DNA of 64,000 nt from Gammaproteobacteria bacterium (GCA_030066085.1 JASJCI010000023.1:35658-99657); one strand, 5' to 3'. Shown: positions 28,490 to 40,521, counted from the stretch's first letter. The notes: a model not told the origin generated them from the letters alone. Numbers and translations: made by a program.

Positions 28490-30280
28490 TTGCCCGGTAT
28501 CCATACGCTAAGCTCCCACCTCGTCAACCAGATCGCCGCCGGCGAGGTGGTCGAACGACCGGCCTCGGTGGTCAAGGAGCTGGTGGAAAACAGTCTCGAT
28601 GCGGGTGCCAGCTCGATAACGGTGGAGATCGAGGGTGGCGGCACCCGCTTGATACGAGTCAGTGACGACGGCCGGGGAATCGAGGCCGACGAACTCGAGC
28701 TGGCGCTGTCGCGTCACGCGACCAGCAAGATCGGCAGCCTCGAGGACCTGGAGAAGGTCGCGTCGCTGGGCTTTCGCGGCGAAGCCCTGCCGAGTATCGC
28801 GTCGGTCTCCCGCCTGACCCTGTGTTCGCGCCGCACCGGCGCGCAACACGCCTGGAGGATTGCCGGACGTGATCACGACGGTGCGGTGCCCGATGCGCTG
28901 CCGCAGGGAACGCGGGTCGAGGTACGCGAACTGTTCTATAACGTGCCGGCGCGCAAAAAGTTCCTGCGCACGGAGCAAACCGAATACAGGCACATCGAGG
29001 CGCTGTTCAAGAGCCTTGCGCTGGGGCATCCCGAGGTCGGCTTTCGCCTGCTGCACAACCAGAAAACGATTTACCAGTTGTCGTCGGCCAGTAATACCAG
29101 CGAGCGAATGTCGCGCCTCGCAAGGCTGTGCGGCAGCACGTTTGCCGACAGCCTGGTCGAAATCGACGTCGCCAGTGATCACCTGCACCTGTATGGCTGG
29201 GTTGCGTTACCGACTTTCAACCGCAGCCAGGCCGACATGCAGTATTTCTTCGTCAACCGGCGGCAGGTACGCGACAAGACGCTGAATCACGCGATACGGC
29301 AGGCTTACCAGGACGTCCTGTTTCACGGACGTCACCCGGCTTACGTATTGTCGCTGGACATGGATCCGACGCGCCTCGATGTCAACGTGCATCCGCAAAA
29401 ACACGAGGTGCGTTTTCGTGATGCGCGCGAGGTACACGACTTCCTGTTCCGCAGCCTGCACCGGGCACTGGCGGACATACAGCCGGCGCAGCAGGTCGGC
29501 TCGCCGGGCTTCAGCCTGGCGCAGGCATCCCCGGCGATGGCAAGCGCGCCCGCCCAGGGCGGGCTGCGGCTGCCCCGGCAACAGGCGAGCGATCGCAGCG
29601 CCAACCTGCGGGAGCAAATGGCGTCCTACTCGGCGCTGCTGCAGCCGGATACCGGCGATATATCCGCGGCCGGCCTCGATCCGGCGAGCGATGCCCCCCC
29701 GCCACTGGGTTATGCCATTGCCCAGCTGAAAGGTATTTACATCCTGGCCGAGAACAGCGACGGGTTGATCGTGGTCGACATGCACGCCGCGCACGAGCGC
29801 ATCGTCTACGAGCGCATGAAACAGAATGCCGAGCGCGAAGACGTGATCGCACAGCCGCTGCTGGTGCCAATCGCGTTCAACGTCAGCCAGGCCGAGGCCG
29901 AGCTGGTCGATCGCCACCAGGCGCTGTTTGCCCATCTCGGCATCCAGCTCGAACGCCTGGGGCCGGAGCAGCTGCGCGTGCGCGCCACGCCGGCGCTGCT
30001 GAAACAAGCCGACAGCGAACAGCTGGTGCGCGATGTGCTCGCCGACCTGGCCGAGTTCGGCCGCAGCGAGCGCGTACAGGAATACCAGAACCAGATGCTG
30101 TCGACCATGGCCTGCCATGCCTCGGTGCGCGCCAATCGGCAGCTGTCGCTGGCAGAAATGAACGCACTGTTGCGCGATATCGAGGCAACCGAGCGCAGCG
30201 GGCAGTGTAATCACGGGCGGCCAACCTGGAAGCAGCTCAGTCTCGAGCAGCTCGATCGGTTGTTCCTGCGCGGACAGTAG
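28490..30280 (+). CDS. mutL: DNA mismatch repair protein MutL (endonuclease type)
   Basis: Mismatch repair matchmaker of about 596 residues. The GHKL ATPase domain shows NQIAAGEVVERP, DDGRGI and GFRGEALPSI. The C-terminal domain carries DMHA(X2)E(X4)E at residues 430-441 and CNHGRP at residues 573-578, the metal-dependent nicking motifs absent from E. coli MutL. This suggests a MutH-independent pathway. I chose TTG 28490 because the resulting N-terminus (PGIHTLSSHLVNQIAAGE) matches the family; the frame is open further upstream. It precedes miaA by one base. Confidence 0.93.
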   Translation: MPGIHTLSSHLVNQIAAGEVVERPASVVKELVENSLDAGASSITVEIEGGGTRLIRVSDDGRGIEADELELALSRHATSKIGSLEDLEKVASLGFRGEALPSIASVSRLTLCSRRTGAQHAWRIAGRDHDGAVPDALPQGTRVEVRELFYNVPARKKFLRTEQTEYRHIEALFKSLALGHPEVGFRLLHNQKTIYQLSSASNTSERMSRLARLCGSTFADSLVEIDVASDHLHLYGWVALPTFNRSQADMQYFFVNRRQVRDKTLNHAIRQAYQDVLFHGRHPAYVLSLDMDPTRLDVNVHPQKHEVRFRDAREVHDFLFRSLHRALADIQPAQQVGSPGFSLAQASPAMASAPAQGGLRLPRQQASDRSANLREQMASYSALLQPDTGDISAAGLDPASDAPPPLGYAIAQLKGIYILAENSDGLIVVDMHAAHERIVYERMKQNAEREDVIAQPLLVPIAFNVSQAEAELVDRHQALFAHLGIQLERLGPEQLRVRATPALLKQADSEQLVRDVLADLAEFGRSERVQEYQNQMLSTMACHASVRANRQLSLAEMNALLRDIEATERSGQCNHGRPTWKQLSLEQLDRLFLRGQ

Positions 30281-30281
30281 C

Positions 30282-31214
30282 TTGCAGGCAGCGGAGGTCA
30301 TATTCCTGATGGGCGCGACCGCGACCGGCAAGACCGCGTTGACCGTCGATATCGCCGACCGCTTCCCGATCGAGGTGATCAGCGTCGATTCGGCGCAGAT
30401 TTATCGCCAGATGGATATAGGAACCGCCAAACCCGAGGCCGAAATCCGTGCGCGCCTACCGCATCACCTGATCGATATCCTCGACCCGGCCGAAGCCTGG
30501 TCGGTATGGGAATTTGTCCACCGCAGTCGCCGCCTGATCGACGACATCCGCGCGCGTGGCCGCATGCCCGTCATGGCCGGCGGCAGCATGCTGTATTTCC
30601 ACGCCTTCGAGCAGGGACTCAATGCATTGCCCGAAGCCGATGTCGAGCTGCGCCGTCGAATCGAGCGCGAGGCCGAGGAACTGGGCTGGCCTGCGCTGCA
30701 TGCGCGGCTCGGCGACATCGATGCGGAAACCGCCGCGCGGATCGAACCGGGTGACAGCCAGCGGATTCAGCGCGCACTCGAGGTGTACGCGCTGACCGGA
30801 CAGCCGCTGTCGCGGCTGCAGCGCGAGGCGCGCCAGGCCTGGGCCGAACCCGTGCACAAGATCGTGCTGGCCACCGACGAGCGGGCCGAACTGCATCGGC
30901 GGATCGAGCGGCGTTTTCACCAGATGCTCGAGGACGGGCTGATCGAGGAAGTGGCGGCCCTGCACCGTCGCGGTGATCTCGACCCGTCGATGCCGTCGAT
31001 TCGCTGCGTCGGATATCGCCAGGCCTGGCGGTTTCTCGATGGCGAAATTGACCGCGCAGAGATGATCGAGCGGGCGATTGCGGCCACGCGGCAGCTTGCC
31101 AAGCGGCAGATCACCTGGCTGCGGCGGCAGCCGGCCGCCGCCGCCGTCGATTGCCTGAACCTTCGCAAAGATGATATATTCCGGCGGGTCGAGGCTTCTC
31201 TCGGGAAGGCTTGA
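30282..31214 (+). CDS. miaA: tRNA dimethylallyltransferase MiaA
   Basis: Adds the isopentenyl group to A37 of tRNAs reading UNN codons. The 310-residue protein has the P-loop GATATGKT near residue 10, VDSAQIYRQMDIGTAKP, and a C-terminal KRQITWLR substrate motif. The start is TTG 30282, two bases after the mutL stop. It is followed by hfq, the standard gammaproteobacterial order. Confidence 0.97.
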   Translation: MQAAEVIFLMGATATGKTALTVDIADRFPIEVISVDSAQIYRQMDIGTAKPEAEIRARLPHHLIDILDPAEAWSVWEFVHRSRRLIDDIRARGRMPVMAGGSMLYFHAFEQGLNALPEADVELRRRIEREAEELGWPALHARLGDIDAETAARIEPGDSQRIQRALEVYALTGQPLSRLQREARQAWAEPVHKIVLATDERAELHRRIERRFHQMLEDGLIEEVAALHRRGDLDPSMPSIRCVGYRQAWRFLDGEIDRAEMIERAIAATRQLAKRQITWLRRQPAAAAVDCLNLRKDDIFRRVEASLGKA

Positions 31215-31250
31215 CGGGAACTCGTGAACATGAACGGAATCCTATACTCC

Positions 31251-31276
31251 GCCAGCGAGCGAAGGCACTCGCTGGC
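31251..31276 (+). promoter_or_regulatory. Stable hairpin in the miaA-hfq gap
   Basis: GCCAGCGAG (31251-31259) pairs perfectly with CTCGCTGGC (31268-31276) around an 8-base loop. No T-run follows, so it is not a normal terminator. A TATACT box at 31243-31248 lies just upstream. It would sit in the hfq 5' leader if transcription begins upstream, and could affect processing or translation. Confidence 0.5.
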
Positions 31277-31313
31277 GCTGACCTACAATAATAAATTGAA
31301 GGAGAGCTGAATT

Positions 31314-31562
31314 ATGTCAAAAGGGCAAATGTTACAAGAACCCTACCTCAACGCGTTACGCCGAGAGCATGTCCCCGTTTCGATTTTCCTGGTGAACGGA
31401 ATCAAGCTGCAGGGTCAGATCGAATCGTTCGACCAGTTCGTGGTACTGCTGAAGAATAACGTCAGCCAGATGGTATACAAGCATGCGATCTCGACCATCG
31501 TGCCCGCACGCAACGTCAATATCGAACATCCGCACCACGACAGCGGCGAGGGCAACCGCTAG
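31314..31562 (+). CDS. hfq: RNA chaperone Hfq
   Basis: Hexameric Sm-like protein that pairs small RNAs with messengers. The 82 residues hold the conserved core [20 protein letters not shown], then [13 protein letters not shown] and [12 protein letters not shown], with a short acidic/His tail as in Pseudomonas rather than the long E. coli tail. AAGGAG lies nine bases before ATG 31314. It is followed by hflX. Confidence 0.98.
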   Translation: MSKGQMLQEPYLNALRREHVPVSIFLVNGIKLQGQIESFDQFVVLLKNNVSQMVYKHAISTIVPARNVNIEHPHHDSGEGNR

Positions 31563-31585
31563 CATGGCAGGGGCCGGAGGTATCG

Positions 31586-32899
31586 TTGTTCGAATTTGAA
31601 CGACCGCGCGGAGGTGAACGCGCGCTCCTGGTCCATATCAATTTCCCGCATCAGCAGGATCAGGACGATCTCGAGGAGTTCGTCGAGCTGGTGCGTTCCG
31701 CGGACGTCGAAGACGTCGAGCTGATCGTCGGCAGCCGGCAGACGCCGGCGGCAAAATCCTTCATCGGCAGTGGCAAGGTCGAGGAGATCGCCGCGCGCGT
31801 GCGCGCGCTCGGCGTCGACGTCGTGTTGTTTAACCATGCACTGTCACCATCGCAGGAACGCAACCTCGAGCGCGCATTCCAGTGTCGCGTGATCGATCGT
31901 ACCGGCCTGATTCTCGACATCTTCGCGCAGCGGGCCCAATCCTTCGAAGGCAAGCTGCAGGTAGAGCTGGCCCAGCTCAAGCACCTGTCGACGCGGCTGG
32001 TGCGCGGCTGGACCCACCTGGAGCGACAAAAGGGCGGTATCGGCCTGCGTGGTCCGGGTGAAACCCAGCTGGAAACCGATCGTCGCCTGCTCGGCAAGCG
32101 GATCAAGTATCTCAATGGCCGCCTGGCGCGGGTTGCCCGGCAGCGCGAACAGGGGCGCCAGGCGCGCAAGAAGGCCGCGGTACCGACGGTTTCGCTGGTC
32201 GGCTACACCAATGCCGGCAAGTCGACGCTGTTCAACCGGCTTACGCGCGCCGAGGTGTATGCGGAAGACCAGCTGTTCGCGACGCTCGATCCGACCCTGC
32301 GCAAGCTGGCGCTGTCCGATCATCAGCACGTGATCCTGGCCGATACGGTCGGCTTCATCCGTCACCTGCCGCATGACCTGGTGGCCGCATTTCGCGCGAC
32401 CCTGGCCGAAACCCGCGAAGCCGACCTGATCCTGCACGTGGTCGACTGTTCCGACGAGGCGCGCCGCGAAAAGATCGAGGCTGTCGACCAGGTGTTGCAC
32501 GAAGTGGGTGCCGGCGAGGTGCCGCAGCTGCTGGTATACAACAAGATCGACATCGACGGCTTTGCGCCGCGGGCGGATCTCGACGACCAGGACGAGCCCT
32601 GGCGCGTGTGGCTGTCGGCGCGCGATGACCTCGGGATCGATGCCCTGCTGGATGCGTTGCGGCGGCGTTTTTGCGAGCAGACCCGCAGTTGCGACCTGGT
32701 ACTGGCCGCCAACGAGGGCCAGATTCGCGCCTTTTTGTTCTCCGAGGGGGCAATCGAAGCTGAAAATTACTCCGCCAGCGGTGAAATTCACTTGAAACTG
32801 CGCCTGACGCCCGCACTTCTGAAGCGTTTGCAACGCAGGTTCGACCTGCCGCAGGACCGGCTCGAGGTACTGGCCGATACGCTTGCAGGAGCTGCCTGA
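31586..32899 (+). CDS. hflX: GTPase HflX
   Basis: Ribosome-splitting GTPase acting under stress. The 437-residue protein has an N-terminal HflX domain (residues 1-190, with GPGETQLETDRR near 155) and a GTPase domain with G1 GYTNAGKST, G3 DTVGF and G4 NKID. TTG 31586 gives the normal N-terminus. It lies 23 bases after hfq. A promoter for hflKC lies at its 3' end. Confidence 0.96.
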   Translation: MFEFERPRGGERALLVHINFPHQQDQDDLEEFVELVRSADVEDVELIVGSRQTPAAKSFIGSGKVEEIAARVRALGVDVVLFNHALSPSQERNLERAFQCRVIDRTGLILDIFAQRAQSFEGKLQVELAQLKHLSTRLVRGWTHLERQKGGIGLRGPGETQLETDRRLLGKRIKYLNGRLARVARQREQGRQARKKAAVPTVSLVGYTNAGKSTLFNRLTRAEVYAEDQLFATLDPTLRKLALSDHQHVILADTVGFIRHLPHDLVAAFRATLAETREADLILHVVDCSDEARREKIEAVDQVLHEVGAGEVPQLLVYNKIDIDGFAPRADLDDQDEPWRVWLSARDDLGIDALLDALRRRFCEQTRSCDLVLAANEGQIRAFLFSEGAIEAENYSASGEIHLKLRLTPALLKRLQRRFDLPQDRLEVLADTLAGAA

Positions 32900-32911
32900 T
32901 CGCCCTACAAT
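32883..32911 (+). promoter_or_regulatory. Sigma-70-type promoter for hflKC
   Basis: TTGCAG (32883-32888), 17-base spacer, TACAAT (32906-32911), starting in the last codons of hflX and 58 bases before hflK. It would allow hflKC expression apart from hflX. Confidence 0.65.
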
Positions 32912-32968
32912 CCGCAATCTTTGTGCGCCCTCGACCCACTTATTTACTGAATCTACTCGGAGTTTACT

Positions 32969-34120
32969 ATGCCCTGGAATGAACCGGGTAAAGACAAGGA
33001 CCCCTGGGGCCAACGCAATAACGACGGCCCACCTGACCTGGACGAGGTCTTCAAGAATCTCAAGGACAAGTTCGGCGGCGTGCTCGGCGGTGGCAAGAAG
33101 GGCAAGATGCCTCGCGTACCGGGCGGTTCGAACCTTACCGGCGTGGTTGGTTTCATCATCATCGCGCTGGCCGTCGTCTGGGGACTGACCGGCTTTTACA
33201 TTGTCGACGAAGGCTGGCGCGGGGTGGAAACACGCTTCGGCGAGCGCACCATCGTAACCCAGGCGGGCCTGCACTGGCACATCCCGTACCCGATCGAGGA
33301 CGTGGAACAGGTCAACGTTGCGCAGATACGCACCGCGCGCAAGAATTCCAAGATGCTGACCAGCGATGAAAACATCGTCGTCATGAGTATCGAAATCCAG
33401 TACAACGTCAAGGATGCGCAGGCTTACGCGTTCGAGGTCTTCGACCCCGACCTGGCGCTGGAGCAGACGGCCGAAACCGCGATTCGTGAAGTCGTCGGCA
33501 ACAACGTCATGGACCTGATCATCACCGAGGGCCGTGCCGTGGTCGGTAGCGCCACCAAGGAGATCATGCAGGAAATCCTCGATTACTATAACACCGGCAT
33601 CAATGTCATCCAGGTCAACATGGACGAGGCGCAGCCGCCGGAAGAAGTGCAGGACGCGTTCGAGGACGCGATCAAGGCGCGCGAGGACGAGCAGCGCATC
33701 ATCAACGAGGCCAACGCTTACCGCAACGACATCGTGCCCAAGGCGCGCGGTGACGCCGAGGGCCTGCTGGAACAGGCCGAGGCCTACAAGACCCGCGTCG
33801 TCAAGTCGGCACAGGGTGAAACCGCGCGTTTCAACCAGCTGCTGGCCGAATACCAGCGTGCTCCACAGGTCACGCGCGAGCGCCTGTATATCGATACGCT
33901 GGAGCAGGTAATGGCACGCTCGCCCAAGGTCATGGTCGATGTCCAGGGGGGTAATAACCTGATGTTCCTGCCACTCGATCAACTGATGTCGCGCAGTGGC
34001 GCGGGTAGCAACAGCAATCCGCTGCAGGGCCTGTCGGGCACGCAGAGCGACAACAACTCGCTGATCGACGAGTTTCGCCGCAACGCCAGCCGCAACCGTG
34101 AAAGGGAGAGCCGCCAATGA
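32969..34120 (+). CDS. hflK: FtsH protease regulator HflK
   Basis: Stomatin/prohibitin-like membrane protein that with HflC encloses FtsH and limits its proteolysis. The 383-residue protein opens with a Gly/Asp-rich cytoplasmic tail (MPWNEPGKDKDPWG), has one membrane helix near residues 55-77, an SPFH domain and a coiled C-terminal part. GGAG lies nearby before ATG 32969. Its stop overlaps hflC by 4 bases. Confidence 0.96.
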   Translation: MPWNEPGKDKDPWGQRNNDGPPDLDEVFKNLKDKFGGVLGGGKKGKMPRVPGGSNLTGVVGFIIIALAVVWGLTGFYIVDEGWRGVETRFGERTIVTQAGLHWHIPYPIEDVEQVNVAQIRTARKNSKMLTSDENIVVMSIEIQYNVKDAQAYAFEVFDPDLALEQTAETAIREVVGNNVMDLIITEGRAVVGSATKEIMQEILDYYNTGINVIQVNMDEAQPPEEVQDAFEDAIKAREDEQRIINEANAYRNDIVPKARGDAEGLLEQAEAYKTRVVKSAQGETARFNQLLAEYQRAPQVTRERLYIDTLEQVMARSPKVMVDVQGGNNLMFLPLDQLMSRSGAGSNSNPLQGLSGTQSDNNSLIDEFRRNASRNRERESRQ

Positions 34121-34980
34121 CCAGCAATCTTCGTTTCGGATTCATCCTGCTCGCCGTGGTTGGCGTGATCGTGTGGATGTCCACTTTTATCGTGCACGAG
34201 CGCCAGCTGGCGATCAAGTTCAAGCTGGGTGAAATCGTGCAGGCCGATTACACGCCCGGGATTTATTTCCAGATCCCGATCATCAACAACGTGCGCAAGT
34301 TCGACAGCCGCATCCTGACCATGGATACGCCGTCCGAGCGCTTCCTGACGGTGGAGAAGAAGAACGTCATCGTGAACTCGTTCGCCAAGTGGCGCATCGT
34401 CGATCCGAAGCTGTTCTACACCTCGACCGGAGGTGACGAGCGGCGCGCGATCGCGCGCATGGCTGCCATTATCAATGACGAGCTCAAGGGCAAGATCGCG
34501 TCCAAGACCATGCGCGAGGTCATCTCCGGCGAGCGCGCCACGATCATGCAGGAAGTGACCGACAAGGCGGCGGTAAAGATCGAGGACCTGGGTATCGCGC
34601 TGATTGACCTGCGGGTCAAGAAAGTCGAGCTGCCGGACAACGTCAGTATCAACGTCTACCGGCGCATGGCGACCGAACGCCAGACCGTGGCCAAGGAATT
34701 CCGCTCACGCGGCGAGGAGCAGGCCAAGCAGATTCGCGCCAACGCCGACCGCCAGCGCGAGGAAATCCTCGCCGAGGCCTACCGCAAGGCGGAACAGATC
34801 CGCGGTGAAGGTGATGCCGAGGCGGCCAGGACCTATGCCGACTCCTACAACCAGGATCCCGAGTTCTATTCTTTTTACCGCAGCCTGCGCGCTTACGAGC
34901 AGAGCTTCGGCAACGGCGAGGACATGATCCTGCTGAGCCCGGATTCGGACTTCTTCAAGTTCTTCAAGGATTCCGAGTAG
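34117..34980 (+). CDS. hflC: FtsH protease regulator HflC
   Basis: The 287-residue partner of HflK, with an N-terminal membrane helix (residues 6-24) and SPFH domain with ERQLAIKFKLGEI and the conserved region MRTVISG-like MREVISGERATIM. ATG 34117 overlaps the hflK stop. A strong terminator follows at 35013. Confidence 0.96.
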   Translation: MTSNLRFGFILLAVVGVIVWMSTFIVHERQLAIKFKLGEIVQADYTPGIYFQIPIINNVRKFDSRILTMDTPSERFLTVEKKNVIVNSFAKWRIVDPKLFYTSTGGDERRAIARMAAIINDELKGKIASKTMREVISGERATIMQEVTDKAAVKIEDLGIALIDLRVKKVELPDNVSINVYRRMATERQTVAKEFRSRGEEQAKQIRANADRQREEILAEAYRKAEQIRGEGDAEAARTYADSYNQDPEFYSFYRSLRAYEQSFGNGEDMILLSPDSDFFKFFKDSE

Positions 34981-35012
34981 CGGGGTACTGCGAAGACACC
35001 GACCAGGGGCTG

Positions 35013-35039
35013 AACGGGCGCATGCTGCGCCCGTTTTTA
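35013..35039 (+). terminator. Rho-independent terminator after hflC
   Basis: AACGGGCGCA (35013-35022) and TGCGCCCGTT (35026-35035) form a perfect 10-bp stem with a 3-base loop, followed by a T-run. It ends the hflKC transcript just before the DUF2065 gene. Confidence 0.92.
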
Positions 35040-35054
35040 CGACTATAAATAGAG

Positions 35055-35246
35055 ATGAACTGGGCAGACTTGTGGGCGGCGCTGGCGCTGTTGTTGATAC
35101 TGGAAGGACTGATGCCTTTTTTCAGTCCGCGGGGCTATCGCAACCTGGTCCAGCAGATGGCGGCAATGCCGGAATCCGCGTTGCGCTACACCGGGCTGGG
35201 GATGATGTTGTTCGGCCTGTTCTGCCTTTACCTGGTGCGGGGCTGA
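35055..35246 (+). CDS. DUF2065 family small membrane protein
   Basis: A 63-residue protein with two membrane helices (residues 6-22 and 44-61), the family pattern LEGLMPFFSPRGYRNLVQQM between them. The function is unknown; it is usually found between hflC and purA or hisZ, as here. It is 4 bases from hisZ. Confidence 0.9.
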   Translation: MNWADLWAALALLLILEGLMPFFSPRGYRNLVQQMAAMPESALRYTGLGMMLFGLFCLYLVRG

Positions 35247-35250
35247 TTCC

Positions 35251-37750
<2,500 letters not shown>

Positions 37751-37837
37751 GCCGGTAACCGAATTTCGCGGCTTCCTTTGCTTTTCGCGGTTTTTGTGCC
37801 TAAATCCAGTAGACAGTAGAACGGGAACCGGACGCGG

Positions 37838-40042
37838 ATGTTTCGAGTTTACAGGATGCTGGCGGTCTTCCTGGTCGCCATATTCGCCGCCGAAGGGCAT
37901 GCGGCCCGGTCCCTGTGGCAGGAAGTCGACCTGCAGGCGGACGGCTCGAATATCCAGGCGCAGACGCGTATCAAGGGGCCGGCAATACTGGCGCGCAGCC
38001 AGGATCTTGGCCTGCGCCTCTATACGGCCAACGAGATCGTCATCAGGGATCTGCTGGCCGATGCCCCCCACGAAACGACCGGTGATCGCTCGCACGTGAT
38101 CGAGTTGCCACTGGGTGGTGGCGAGCTCGGCCGGTTTTACGTGCAGGAATCACCGATGGTCGAGGCAGGATTTGCGCACGATTTTCCCGGGTTCAGGACG
38201 TACCGGGTGCGGGGTATCGACGATCCGACTGCACGCGGGCGGCTGAGCCTCAGCGAACTGGGTTTTCACGCGATGCTGCAGACCGTGCACGGACGCGTTT
38301 TCATCGATCCGCAAAAACTGATGCGTGGCGACGACCGCTTCGTCATGCGCCAGCGACGTGAATATCCCGATCAGCCCGCGCATTGCGCGGTCGACGATGT
38401 CGACCAGTCGCGCCGTCCGCTGGCCAGTCCGGCGCGGCGCTCGGCTTCGCGGGTGCCGGGCAACCTGCTGGAATATCGCCTGGCCGTCTCCGCCACCGAC
38501 GAGTACCGGCTTCGGTTTGGCGGAACCGTCGGCGCCGCCCAGGCGGCCATCGGTGTCGCGATCAACCGGGTCAACGAAATTTATGAACGCGATCTCGGTA
38601 TCCGCCTGACGCTGGTGGCCAATAACCAGATCCTGATCGAGAACGGCGACAACGTGCCTTTTACCAACGACAGCGCGTTCGCCATGTTCGGCGAAAACCA
38701 GGCCTGGATCGATTCGCAGATCGGTAACGGGAGCTACGATGTTGGTCACGTATTCAGTACGGGAGCAGGAGGAGCCGCTTTTCTGGGAAGCGCATGCGAC
38801 GCTGGAGACAAGGCAAAGGGCGCAACGGGACAGTTTAATCCGGTAGGCGATCCGTTTTACATCGACTTCGTCGCCCACGAACTCGGTCACCAGTTCAACG
38901 CCGACCACAGCTTCAACGGCACTACCAATGCCTGCGGAAGTTTTGGTGCTCGCATCGGAGCGACTGCTTACGAGCCCGGCAGTGGAACGACCATCATGGG
39001 TTATGCCGGTATCTGCGGGGTCGAAGACCTGCAGCCGAACAGCGACGCGACCTTCCATGCCGGCAATATCGCGCAGATCGATGCCTTCGTCGCCGGTGCC
39101 GGCAACTGCGGCGTGCAGATCCCGACCTCGCCGCCGGGCAACAATGAACCCACGATTACCCCGGTACCCGACTACACCATCCCGGTCGGCACGCCGTTCG
39201 CGCTCGCGGCCAGCGCAAGTGACAGCGATCTGCAGACATTGAGTTACCAGTGGGACCAGCTCGACCCGGGCGGCAGCGCCACCGATGCCGTTACCTTCGG
39301 CACTGATCTCGGCGATAACCCGCTGTTTCGCAGCTACGAACCGCAGGATGTCGCGCGGCGCGATTTTCCGGCGCTGGGTACGCAGCTGCAGAACCTGTTC
39401 GACGATGCCGAGGTGATCCCGTGCAACGCCCGCGCGCTGGATTTTCGCCTGACCGTGCGCGACGGCGCCAGTGGCCAGGCCACCGAGGATGTGCGCGTAA
39501 CCACTACCACCGGCGCGGGACCTTTCCGAATCACGAATTTTGGCACGCCGCAAACGCTCAACGCGGCCTCCAGTCCTGTCGTTTTCTGGGATGTCGCCAA
39601 TACCAGCGCGGGGGCGGTCAATTGTCCCAACGTGGTCATCGAATTGCTCACCTTCGCCGATCCTGGTCGCACGCAGTACTCGGTGCACCAGCTCAACGGC
39701 GGGGCGACCTTGAACGATGGTAACGAAACCCTGGTTTTAGCGATGTCGCACCCGCGTGCACGCATCCGGATCCGCTGTGAAAACAACGTGTTCTACGATA
39801 TCTCCAATGCCGACCTGAATATTGTCGGCAGCTCGGCGATGCTGTACGACGATACGGACAACAATACCTTCTTCAACAACAATGGCACCACGGGTTTCAT
39901 CGCCCCGGCCTGCGGTTCACCCGTCATCGACCAGGGTAGTAGCGGTGGCGGCGGTTCGAGCTCGGCGGACCTGCTGCTGGCGGGACTCGGTGGAAGTCTG
40001 TGGTGGCTGGCCTGGCGGCGCAGGCGCTACCGTCAGGGCTGA
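37838..40042 (+). CDS. Secreted zinc metallopeptidase with GlyGly-CTERM-like tail
   Basis: A 734-residue secreted protease of the reprolysin/metzincin type. The signal peptide ends around GHAA (residue 23). The zinc site HELGHQFNADH occupies residues 347-357, matching HEXXHXXXXXH, and a later IMGYAG gives the metzincin Met-turn. The rest contains beta-rich repeats. The end reads Gly/Ser-rich linker, a hydrophobic stretch and a basic tail (RRRRYRQG), the layout of a GlyGly-CTERM sorting signal handled by rhombosortase. Its 3' end overlaps a convergent lipoprotein gene by 10 bases. Confidence 0.9.
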   Translation: MFRVYRMLAVFLVAIFAAEGHAARSLWQEVDLQADGSNIQAQTRIKGPAILARSQDLGLRLYTANEIVIRDLLADAPHETTGDRSHVIELPLGGGELGRFYVQESPMVEAGFAHDFPGFRTYRVRGIDDPTARGRLSLSELGFHAMLQTVHGRVFIDPQKLMRGDDRFVMRQRREYPDQPAHCAVDDVDQSRRPLASPARRSASRVPGNLLEYRLAVSATDEYRLRFGGTVGAAQAAIGVAINRVNEIYERDLGIRLTLVANNQILIENGDNVPFTNDSAFAMFGENQAWIDSQIGNGSYDVGHVFSTGAGGAAFLGSACDAGDKAKGATGQFNPVGDPFYIDFVAHELGHQFNADHSFNGTTNACGSFGARIGATAYEPGSGTTIMGYAGICGVEDLQPNSDATFHAGNIAQIDAFVAGAGNCGVQIPTSPPGNNEPTITPVPDYTIPVGTPFALAASASDSDLQTLSYQWDQLDPGGSATDAVTFGTDLGDNPLFRSYEPQDVARRDFPALGTQLQNLFDDAEVIPCNARALDFRLTVRDGASGQATEDVRVTTTTGAGPFRITNFGTPQTLNAASSPVVFWDVANTSAGAVNCPNVVIELLTFADPGRTQYSVHQLNGGATLNDGNETLVLAMSHPRARIRIRCENNVFYDISNADLNIVGSSAMLYDDTDNNTFFNNNGTTGFIAPACGSPVIDQGSSGGGGSSSADLLLAGLGGSLWWLAWRRRRYRQG

Positions 40043-40395
40043 CAGTGTAGCTTGATGACGGCGTTGTACTTGAGCGCGTAACTGCGCGCCTTTTGCATCA
40101 GGCGCAGGTGTTCATCGCTGCGCACCACGTCGGAAATGCCCTCGATCAGCTGTATCCCGCAGGCTTCCTCGTACTTGATGCTTTCGCTGGCGTCGATGCC
40201 GGGGATGCTGACCGAGCGCGTGGCCATGCCGAGCATCCGCAGGTCGCCCTGGCGAACCGCCTGCTCGGCGTCGGCCTGCGGGTCGGCGGCGTCGAGCCAC
40301 TGCAGTTTTTGCACATAGGGGTCGATCTGGTTGCCGGAGCCGGCGCAGGCCGCAAGCAATCCGAGCAGAATGCAGATCAACAGCGGCTGTTTCAT
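40033..40395 (-). CDS. Small predicted lipoprotein, unknown function
   Basis: A 120-residue protein with lipoprotein signal and lipobox LAAC (Cys16). The mature protein contains ACGIQLIEGISDVVRSDEHLRLMQKAR and two further Cys residues that could form a disulfide. I do not recognise the family. It lies 29 bases downstream of tRNA-Leu on the same strand, so part of its transcription may come from the tRNA promoter. Confidence 0.72.
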   Translation of the reverse strand: MKQPLLICILLGLLAACAGSGNQIDPYVQKLQWLDAADPQADAEQAVRQGDLRMLGMATRSVSIPGIDASESIKYEEACGIQLIEGISDVVRSDEHLRLMQKARSYALKYNAVIKLHCQP

Positions 40396-40424
40396 CGATG
40401 CGGGGAGTCCAGTGATCCTGTCGG

Positions 40425-40511
40425 TGGTGCCCAGGGGGAGACTTGAACTCCCACGACCTTACGGCCACTAGCACCTGAAGCTAGCGCGTCTACCAATTCC
40501 GCCACCTGGGC
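40425..40511 (-). tRNA. tRNA-Leu (CAG)
   Basis: A class II tRNA with a long variable arm. Acceptor GCCCAGG pairs with CCTGGGC, discriminator A, and CCA is encoded at 40425-40427. The anticodon stem-loop reads CTAGCTTCAGGTGCTAG, giving anticodon CAG for CUG codons. T-arm GTTCAAGTC is present. Confidence 0.96.
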
Positions 40512-40521
40512 ATGGCGCGGG

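Noticed and set aside
31251..31276. Terminator between miaA and hfq
   Set aside because: The hairpin is strong but no T-run follows, so intrinsic termination is unlikely; kept only as a leader hairpin.
31844..34117. Open frame of over 750 codons on the minus strand across hflX and hflK
   Set aside because: It spans two well-identified genes and a promoter on the other strand; typical of high GC content at third positions.
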